Source: Frankia sp. (lineage in GTDB: Bacteria > Actinomycetota > Actinomycetes > Frankiales > Frankiaceae). From it: a DNA stretch of 10,711 nt. The position numbers and the translations under genes are program-made. The notes below the pieces were generated by a model, which saw nothing but the letters and a program-made list of their open reading frames with translations, searched no databases and was not told the origin of the DNA. Shown here in pieces: positions 1-4,273 of this stretch. The stretch covers positions 1 to 10,711 of the forward strand of contig JADGHD010000117.1 in assembly GCA_019689615.1 (NCBI GenBank). The letters are read 5' to 3'. How positions within the stretch are numbered: the first letter of the stretch is position 1; each line of letters starts with the position of its first letter.

Positions 1-26
1 GGCCCGCGGCGGCTGCCGCGGCGGCG

Positions 27-1217
27 GTGGTCCCGCCCCCGGCGGCCGCGCCCGCGGCGCCGGGCGGGCCAGCGGGGGCGAGCCCAGCGGCGGCGGCGAC
101 GCCAGCGGCGGCGGCGAGCCCAGCGGCGGCGGCGAAGCCGGCGGACAGGCCGGCGCGGCGGCCGGCCCCGGCACCGGTGGGCGCCGAGGCCCGGCTGAGC
201 GTGGGCCAGCTGCTCGGGCGGCTGGCGAGCTGGGACTTCGGGGTGATCCTGCTGACGGTGCTGGTCATCGCGATCGCGTCTGGCGCGGTCGACAACTTCG
301 GCACCTCGCGGAACTTCACCTTCCTGGTGCTCGACCTGCTGCCGATCGCGCTGATCGCGCTGCCGATGACGATGATCATCGTGACTGGCGAGATCGACCT
401 GTCCGTGGCCAGCATGCTCGGCCTGTGCAGCGCCGTCATGGGCTGGCTGTGGACCCAGGGGATGACGATCGAGACGATCATGCCGCTGTGCGTGCTGCTC
501 GGCGCGGTGCTCGGCGCGGTGAACGGAATCTTCGTGACCGTGTTCAAGCTGCCCTCGCTCGCCGTCACGATCGGCACGATGGCGCTGTTCAGGGGCCTGG
601 CCTTCGTCGTCCTCGGTGACACCGCCGTCGCGGACTTCCCGCGGGACTTCACCCGCTGGGTGACCGGGACGATCGGCGACACCTGGATCCCGAACGTGCT
701 GCTGATCCTGGTCCCGCTGGCCGTCGTCTTCGGGTTGGTCCTGCACGCCACCCCGGTCGGGCGCTCGGTCTTCGCCTCCGGCGCCGCCGACCAGGCCGCG
801 CGCTTCTCCGGGATCCGGGTCGACGCGCTGAAGTTCTGGCTGTACGTGGTGTCCGGCGCCGTCGCCGGGCTGGCCGGCGTGCTGTGGACGCTGCGCTACT
901 CCAGCGCCCGGGCGGACAACGGCGCCGGCCTTGAGCTGGCCGTCGTCGCCGCGGTGCTGCTCGGCGGCGTGTCGATCTTCGGCGGCCGGGGCACCCTGCC
1001 GGGCGTGCTCGGCGGCGTGGTCCTGCTGACCGCGCTGCACAACGCCCTGCGGCTGTCCGACGTGGCCGGCGACTCCCTCAACGTCGTCACCGGCGCCCTG
1101 CTCATCGTGTCGGTGCTGCTGCCCAACGCGGTCCAGTGGGGCCGCGACCTGTTCACCGCGCGGGCGCGCGACCGCGCCGGCCCCGCGGCATCCCCCAGCC
1201 CGTCGCCACCCGGCTGA
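27..1217 (+). CDS. Sugar ABC transporter permease, RbsC/RhaP/RhaQ type (likely rhamnose importer); 5' end uncertain
   Basis: Inner-membrane channel subunit of a carbohydrate ABC importer (BPD_transp_2 family, as in ribose RbsC and rhizobial RhaP/RhaQ). From the GTG at 27 it is 396 residues. About 65 Ala/Pro-rich residues precede a hydrophobic core of repeated membrane segments from about residue 70 to 375. The family hallmark GEIDLS lies around residues 121-126, and the Gly-rich stretch AVLLGGVSIFGGRGTLPGV is typical of the C-terminal half. Relatives are usually 320-350 residues, so the extra length is the N-terminal extension and a short Ser/Pro tail. The start is doubtful: the frame stays open to the left edge, no Shine-Dalgarno precedes 27, and in-frame GTG codons at 177 and 201 would give normal lengths of 346 and 338. 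It lies 205 bp before a rhamnose-type binding-protein gene, so it probably serves rhamnose. I cannot decide between RhaP and RhaQ. Confidence 0.88.
   Translation: MVPPPAAAPAAPGGPAGASPAAAATPAAAASPAAAAKPADRPARRPAPAPVGAEARLSVGQLLGRLASWDFGVILLTVLVIAIASGAVDNFGTSRNFTFLVLDLLPIALIALPMTMIIVTGEIDLSVASMLGLCSAVMGWLWTQGMTIETIMPLCVLLGAVLGAVNGIFVTVFKLPSLAVTIGTMALFRGLAFVVLGDTAVADFPRDFTRWVTGTIGDTWIPNVLLILVPLAVVFGLVLHATPVGRSVFASGAADQAARFSGIRVDALKFWLYVVSGAVAGLAGVLWTLRYSSARADNGAGLELAVVAAVLLGGVSIFGGRGTLPGVLGGVVLLTALHNALRLSDVAGDSLNVVTGALLIVSVLLPNAVQWGRDLFTARARDRAGPAASPSPSPPG
81..134 (+). repeat. Three tandem 18-bp units encoding (S/T)PAAAA
   Basis: Units at 81-98, 99-116 and 117-134 read AGCCCAGCGGCGGCGGCG, with ACGCC replacing AGCCC in the middle copy. 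They encode SPAAAA, TPAAAA and SPAAAA, residues 19-36 of the permease if it starts at 27. A degenerate fourth unit (KPADRP) follows. The repeat keeps the reading frame and encodes a flexible, probably cytoplasmic, N-terminal tail. It could also be upstream coding or spacer sequence if the true start is the GTG at 177 or 201. Confidence 0.8.
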
Positions 1218-1247
1218 CGGCCCTCTGGCGGCCAGGCCTGTCGCTCC

Positions 1248-1262
1248 CCGCGCCCCGCGCGG
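1248..1262 (+). other. GC-only hairpin downstream of the permease gene
   Basis: CCGCGC (1248-1253) and GCGCGG (1257-1262) form a perfect 6-bp stem with a 3-base CCC loop, 31 bases after the permease stop codon. No run of T follows. It may weaken read-through into the binding-protein gene or may be chance in GC-rich DNA. Confidence 0.25.
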
Positions 1263-1263
1263 T

Positions 1264-1328
1264 GACCGGCTCCGGTCCGCCTACCCCAGTTCGAACGCTG
1301 TGAGTAACAAGTCGTCACGTGAAGTGAC
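1264..1328. promoter_or_regulatory. Cluster of short inverted repeats, possible regulator operator(s)
   Basis: Three dyads sit close together: GACCGG-CT-CCGGTC (1264-1277), the perfect 8-mer GTTCGAAC (1289-1296), and GTCAC-GTGAA-GTGAC (1314-1328), the last containing the overlapping palindrome TCACGTGA (1315-1322). They lie 95-160 bases upstream of the binding-protein start, in the most A/T-rich part of the gap. Catabolic sugar operons are often controlled by LacI-, DeoR- or AraC-family proteins that bind dyads or repeats, but no regulator gene is visible here. The operator role is inference. Confidence 0.3.
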
Positions 1329-1408
1329 TGCTGTCTCCGTCCGACTTTCCAGCCCAGCCGCTCGCCGCCGGAAGGCAACCCATCAGCACCCACCCGGCGG
1401 CCATTCCC

Positions 1409-1416
1409 AGAAGGGG
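1409..1416 (+). promoter_or_regulatory. Ribosome binding site for the binding-protein gene
   Basis: AGAAGGGG lies 6 bases before the ATG at 1423. It fixes that ATG as the start rather than the in-frame GTG at 1300. The signal peptide begins right at this ATG, which agrees. Confidence 0.7.
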
Positions 1417-1422
1417 CCCACC

Positions 1423-2508
1423 ATGAGTCCACGCCGGTCCAGAAGGCTCGTCGCTCCGGCGGCAGCGATCCTCGCGTTAACGGTTGGTCTGGCCGCCTGC
1501 GGCGGTACCTCCCGGGACGACGCCAGCTCCGGCAGCGGCGGGGAGCAGCCGGGCGCTGGCGCGTCCGCCAACCCGAACGCCGAGCTGCAGGAGGGCGTGA
1601 GCGTCGCGTTCCTGCCCAAGCAGCTCAACAACCCGTACTTCGACGTCGTCGCCGGCGGCGGCGAGGAGGCCCTCGAGGAGCTCCAGGGCGAGTACAAGCT
1701 GGTCGGGCCGACAGAGGCCACCGCGTCCTCGCAGGTCAGCTTCATCAACACGCTGATCCAGCAGCAGCAGGACGTCATCGCGATCTCGGCGAACGACCCG
1801 AACGCGGTCTGCCCGGCGCTCAACGACGCGGCCGAGGCCGGCACCAAGATCGTCACCTTCGACTCCGACACCGCCAAGGAATGCCGGGACGTCTTCATCA
1901 ACCAGGCGACCACCCAGGGCATCGGCGAAACGCTGGTGAAGATGACCAGCGACCTGATCGGTGGCCAGGGTGAGATCGCGATCCTGTCGGCCACGCCGAA
2001 CGCGACGAACCAGAACGCCTGGATCGAGGTCATGCAGGAGGAGCTGAAGAAGCCGGAGTACGCCGGCATCACCCTGGTCGACATCGTCTACGGCAACGAC
2101 GACGACCAGACCTCCTTCCAGCAGGCCCAGGGGCTGCTGCAGTCGCACCCGAACCTGAAGGCGATCGTCTCGCCGACCACCGTCGGCATCTCGGCGACCG
2201 CCCGCTACGTCAGCGGCTCCAGCTACAAGGGCAATGTCGTGGTGACGGGCCTGGGCACCCCCAACCAGATGCGCGAGTACGTCAAGGACGGCACCGTCGA
2301 GGCGTTCGCGCTGTGGAACCCGGCCGACATCGGCTACCTGGCCGCCTACGCGGGTGTCGCGCTCGTCTCCGGCCAGATCACCGGTGCCGAGGGCGAGACG
2401 TTCACGGCCGGCAAGCTCGGTGAGTACACGATCGGCGCCGACGGCGAGATCGTGCTCGGCCCGCCGACCATCTTCAACGCCGAGAACATCGACGACTTCG
2501 ACTTCTGA
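1423..2508 (+). CDS. rhaS: Rhamnose-type ABC transporter substrate-binding lipoprotein (RhaS-like)
   Basis: Extracytoplasmic sugar-binding lipoprotein that delivers substrate to the ABC permease. It has 361 residues from the ATG at 1423. A basic N-terminus (SPRRSRR) is followed by a hydrophobic stretch and the lipobox LAAC, with Cys26 as the lipidated residue, then a Gly/Ser-rich linker to about residue 50. The rest is a type I periplasmic binding fold (Peripla_BP_4) with FLPK (Lys66), GPTEATASSQV, FDSD, QNAW and a C-terminal GLGTPNQMREYVKDGT. These resemble the RhaS/LsrB branch of sugar-binding proteins. LsrB binds autoinducer-2, so that is the main alternative. The neighbouring mutarotase, isomerase, aldolase and kinase argue strongly for rhamnose. 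A frame extension back to a GTG at 1300 would place 41 residues before the signal peptide and is rejected. Strong hairpin follows the gene. Confidence 0.9.
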   Translation: MSPRRSRRLVAPAAAILALTVGLAACGGTSRDDASSGSGGEQPGAGASANPNAELQEGVSVAFLPKQLNNPYFDVVAGGGEEALEELQGEYKLVGPTEATASSQVSFINTLIQQQQDVIAISANDPNAVCPALNDAAEAGTKIVTFDSDTAKECRDVFINQATTQGIGETLVKMTSDLIGGQGEIAILSATPNATNQNAWIEVMQEELKKPEYAGITLVDIVYGNDDDQTSFQQAQGLLQSHPNLKAIVSPTTVGISATARYVSGSSYKGNVVVTGLGTPNQMREYVKDGTVEAFALWNPADIGYLAAYAGVALVSGQITGAEGETFTAGKLGEYTIGADGEIVLGPPTIFNAENIDDFDF

Positions 2509-2515
2509 CCGGTTG

Positions 2516-2549
2516 GCCGGGCCCGGCGCGTGGCGGCACCGGGCCCGGC
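2516..2549 (+). other. Strong intergenic hairpin between rhaS and rhaM
   Basis: GCCGGGCCCGG (2516-2526) pairs perfectly with CCGGGCCCGGC (2539-2549), an 11-bp all-G/C stem with a 12-base loop, starting 8 bases after the rhaS stop. Each arm is itself nearly palindromic. No T-tract follows, so it is not a classic intrinsic terminator. Such hairpins after binding-protein genes are often thought to protect the upstream mRNA or reduce read-through, giving more binding protein than downstream enzymes. That role is inferred. Confidence 0.6.
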
Positions 2550-2567
2550 TCCCACCCCGCCAGCGGC

Positions 2568-2576
2568 AAGGAGGAT
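2568..2576 (+). promoter_or_regulatory. Ribosome binding site for rhaM
   Basis: AAGGAGGAT, a near-perfect Shine-Dalgarno sequence, ends 4 bases before the ATG at 2581. It fixes the start there rather than at the in-frame GTG at 2530, which lies inside the hairpin loop. Confidence 0.85.
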
Positions 2577-2580
2577 CGCC

Positions 2581-2901
2581 ATGCGCCGGTACTGCTTCTG
2601 CCTGCAGGTCCGGCCCGAACGAATGGAGGAATACGTCGAGCGGCACCGGGCCGTCTGGCCGGAGATGCTCGACGCGCTGCACGCGGCCGGCTGGCACAAC
2701 TACTCCCTCTTCCTGCGAGACGACGGCCTGCTGATCGGCTACGTCGAATCGCCGGACCTGGCGGCCGCGCAGGCGGCGATGGCCGCCACCGAGGTGAACG
2801 CCCGCTGGCAGAAGGAAATGGCGCAGTACTTCACCGGCATCGACGGCCGCGGCCCCGACGAGGCGATGCTGTTACTGACCGAGGTCTTCCACCTCGACTA
2901 G
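2581..2901 (+). CDS. rhaM: L-rhamnose mutarotase
   Basis: Small cytoplasmic enzyme that interconverts the alpha and beta anomers of L-rhamnose, supplying the isomerase. It has 106 residues, close to the 104 of E. coli RhaM. The pattern matches the family along its length: a strand ending in LQV, then EEYVERHRAVWPEM with the expected catalytic His22, then GWHNYSLFL, a strand around LLIGYVES, the Trp of ARWQKEM, and the C-terminal LTEVFHLD (E. coli ends LQEVFYLP). It is the first enzyme gene after the binding-protein gene and is separated from it by a strong hairpin. Its stop codon overlaps the first base of a smaller hairpin. The protein works as a dimer in the family. Identification is confident. 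Confidence 0.95.
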   Translation: MRRYCFCLQVRPERMEEYVERHRAVWPEMLDALHAAGWHNYSLFLRDDGLLIGYVESPDLAAAQAAMAATEVNARWQKEMAQYFTGIDGRGPDEAMLLLTEVFHLD

Positions 2902-2918
2902 GGACCCCGTCCGGTCCC
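2901..2918 (+). other. Small hairpin at the rhaM stop codon
   Basis: GGGACC (2901-2906) pairs with GGTCCC (2913-2918) around a 6-base loop, beginning at the last base of the rhaM TAG. No T-run follows. It may contribute with the next hairpin to a processing or attenuation site, or be chance. Confidence 0.3.
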
Positions 2919-2935
2919 CGCGCTTCCCCGCGTTT

Positions 2936-2961
2936 GCCGCGTGCGTTCCGCCGCACGCCGC
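2936..2961 (+). other. Hairpin between rhaM and rhaI
   Basis: GCGTGCG (2939-2945) pairs perfectly with CGCACGC (2952-2958) around the loop TTCCGC. After one C-C mismatch the stem continues for 2 more pairs (2936-2937 with 2960-2961). It lies 64 bases before the rhaI start. No T-tract follows. The rhaM-rhaI gap (2902-3024) holds no gene that I can support. Confidence 0.45.
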
Positions 2962-3014
2962 GGTTCCCCCTGCACTCAGGCGCCTTCCGTCGCGCCCGCG
3001 CCGGCGCCCGACCC

Positions 3015-3020
3015 GAGGAG
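3015..3020 (+). promoter_or_regulatory. Ribosome binding site for the isomerase gene
   Basis: GAGGAG ends 4 bases before the ATG at 3025. A second in-frame ATG at 3031 lies 10 bases away and cannot be excluded. The upstream in-frame GTG at 2941 has no ribosome site and would add 28 Pro/Ala-rich residues. Confidence 0.65.
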
Positions 3021-3024
3021 TGTG

Positions 3025-4191
3025 ATGACGATGCCGAACCTGGCGGACGTGAAGGCAGGGCTGCGTTCGCTGGAGATCGAGACGCCCTCCTGGGCGTACG
3101 GCAACTCCGGCACCCGGTTCAAGGTGTTCCCGCAGCCGGGCGTTCCCCGCAACCCGTACGAGAAGATCAGCGACGCCGCGCAGGTGCACCGGCACACCGG
3201 CAGCGCGCCCAGCGTCGCGCTGCACATCCCCTGGGACCGGGTCGACGACTACAGCGAGCTCGCCGCCTACGCCAAGGACCTCGGCGTGCGGATCGGCGCG
3301 ATCAACTCGAACGTCTTCCAGGACAACGACTACAGGCTGGGCAGCGTCACCAACCCGGACCCGAAGATCCGCCAGAAGGCGCTGAACCACCTGCTGGAAT
3401 GCGTCGACATCATGGACGTGACCGGCTCGCGTGACCTGAAGCTGTGGTTCTCCGACGGGCTGAACTACCCCGGCCAGGACGACCTGCGCGACCGGCAGGA
3501 CCGGCTCGCCGAGGCCCTGCATGCGGTGTACGAGCGGCTCGGCGACGGCCAGCGCATGCTGCTCGAGTACAAGCTGTTCGAGCCGGCGTTCTACGCCACC
3601 GACATTCCGGACTGGGGCACGTCGTACGCCCACTGCGTCGAGCTCGGCCCGAAGGCGACGGTCTGCATCGACACCGGCCACCACGCCCCGGGCACGAACA
3701 TCGAGTTCATCGTCGCGTTCCTGCTGCGGGCCGGGAAGCTCGGCGCGTTCGACTTCAACTCGCGGTTCTACGCCGACGACGACCTGATGGTCGGCTCGGC
3801 GGACCCGTTCCAGCTTTTCCGAATCATGAACGAGATCGTCCGCGCCGACGCGTTGGCGTCCGGGATCGCGTTCATGCTCGACCAGTGCCACAACATCGAG
3901 CCGAAGATTCCCGCCGTCATCCGCTCGGTGATGAACGTCCAGGAAGCCACCGCAAAGGCGCTGCTGGTCGACCGGGACGCGCTGCGCGCCGCGCAGCAGG
4001 CCGGTGACGTGCTCGGCGCGAACGCGGTGCTGATGGACGCCTACAACACCGACGTCCGCCCGCTGCTCGCCGAGCTGCGCGCCGAGTCCGGCCTTCACCC
4101 CGACCCGCTCGCCGCCTACCGCGCGTCCGGCTACTTCGAGCGGATCGTCACCGAACGCGCCGAGGGCCAGCAGGCCGGCTGGGGCGCCTGA
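3025..4191 (+). CDS. rhaI: L-rhamnose isomerase, actinobacterial (Streptomyces) subtype
   Basis: Converts L-rhamnose to L-rhamnulose in the cytoplasm. The protein has 388 residues, close to the Gram-positive RhaI subtype and shorter than the Pseudomonas stutzeri enzyme (about 430). It is a metal-dependent TIM-barrel protein of the xylose-isomerase-like superfamily. Visible site residues are Glu181 (LLEYK), Asp216 and His219 (IDTGHH), Asp251-253 (YADDD) and Asp286 (DQCHN). The spacing from Glu181 to Asp251 matches the metal ligands of the P. stutzeri enzyme as I recall them (Glu219, Asp254, His257, His281, Asp289). The residue matching His281 is Asp243 (AFDFN instead of FHFN); see findings. 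It lies between rhaM and the aldolase/dehydrogenase gene, as expected for the first committed step. The start at 3025 is chosen from its ribosome site. Confidence 0.93.
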   Translation: MTMPNLADVKAGLRSLEIETPSWAYGNSGTRFKVFPQPGVPRNPYEKISDAAQVHRHTGSAPSVALHIPWDRVDDYSELAAYAKDLGVRIGAINSNVFQDNDYRLGSVTNPDPKIRQKALNHLLECVDIMDVTGSRDLKLWFSDGLNYPGQDDLRDRQDRLAEALHAVYERLGDGQRMLLEYKLFEPAFYATDIPDWGTSYAHCVELGPKATVCIDTGHHAPGTNIEFIVAFLLRAGKLGAFDFNSRFYADDDLMVGSADPFQLFRIMNEIVRADALASGIAFMLDQCHNIEPKIPAVIRSVMNVQEATAKALLVDRDALRAAQQAGDVLGANAVLMDAYNTDVRPLLAELRAESGLHPDPLAAYRASGYFERIVTERAEGQQAGWGA

Positions 4192-4203
4192 CCGACGAGC
4201 CGC

Positions 4204-4260
4204 GCCGCCCACGCGGGCGCGCCGGGGAGAAGCCGCCCACGAGGGCGAACCGGGGGAGAA
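4204..4260 (+). repeat. Imperfect tandem duplication in the rhaEW leader
   Basis: Unit 1 (4204-4231, 28 bases) and unit 2 (4232-4260, 29 bases) both begin GCCGCCCAC and end in CCGGGG(G)AGAA. They differ by three substitutions and one extra G. The second copy runs straight into the ribosome binding site. The pair fills most of the 82-base gap between rhaI and rhaEW. It looks like a local duplication; a regulatory role is unknown. Confidence 0.75.
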
Positions 4261-4269
4261 GGAGAGGAG
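4259..4269 (+). promoter_or_regulatory. Double ribosome binding site for rhaEW
   Basis: The purine run contains two overlapping Shine-Dalgarno-like cores: AAGGAG (4259-4264), 9 bases before the ATG at 4274, and GAGGAG (4264-4269), 4 bases before it. Both support the same start. Confidence 0.65.
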
Positions 4270-4273
4270 AGCC

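Larger units (their letters stand above)
1218..1422 (+). promoter_or_regulatory. Intergenic region likely carrying the promoter/operator of the binding-protein operon
   Basis: This 205-bp gap is the longest non-coding stretch in the window. About half of 1288-1335 is A/T, against roughly a quarter in the surrounding genes, which is a usual sign of promoter DNA in such genomes. It contains several inverted repeats (listed separately). I could not find a convincing pair of -35 and -10 hexamers. That it holds the promoter is inferred from composition, length and position. Confidence 0.4.

Noticed and set aside
81..134. CRISPR-like or mobile-element repeat.
   Set aside because: The 18-bp units are directly adjacent with no spacers and keep the reading frame, so they are a coding low-complexity repeat.
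1300..1422. In-frame GTG at 1300 extending the binding protein by 41 residues.
   Set aside because: It would bury the lipoprotein signal peptide. The ATG at 1423 has a good ribosome site and a signal peptide starting exactly there.
2516..2549. Rho-independent terminator after rhaS.
   Set aside because: The stem is strong but no T-run follows, and rhaM downstream belongs to the same pathway, so full termination is unlikely.
2941..3024. In-frame GTG at 2941 extending the isomerase by 28 residues.
   Set aside because: It overlaps a hairpin, lacks a ribosome site and adds only Pro/Ala-rich sequence. GAGGAG before the ATG at 3025 decides.
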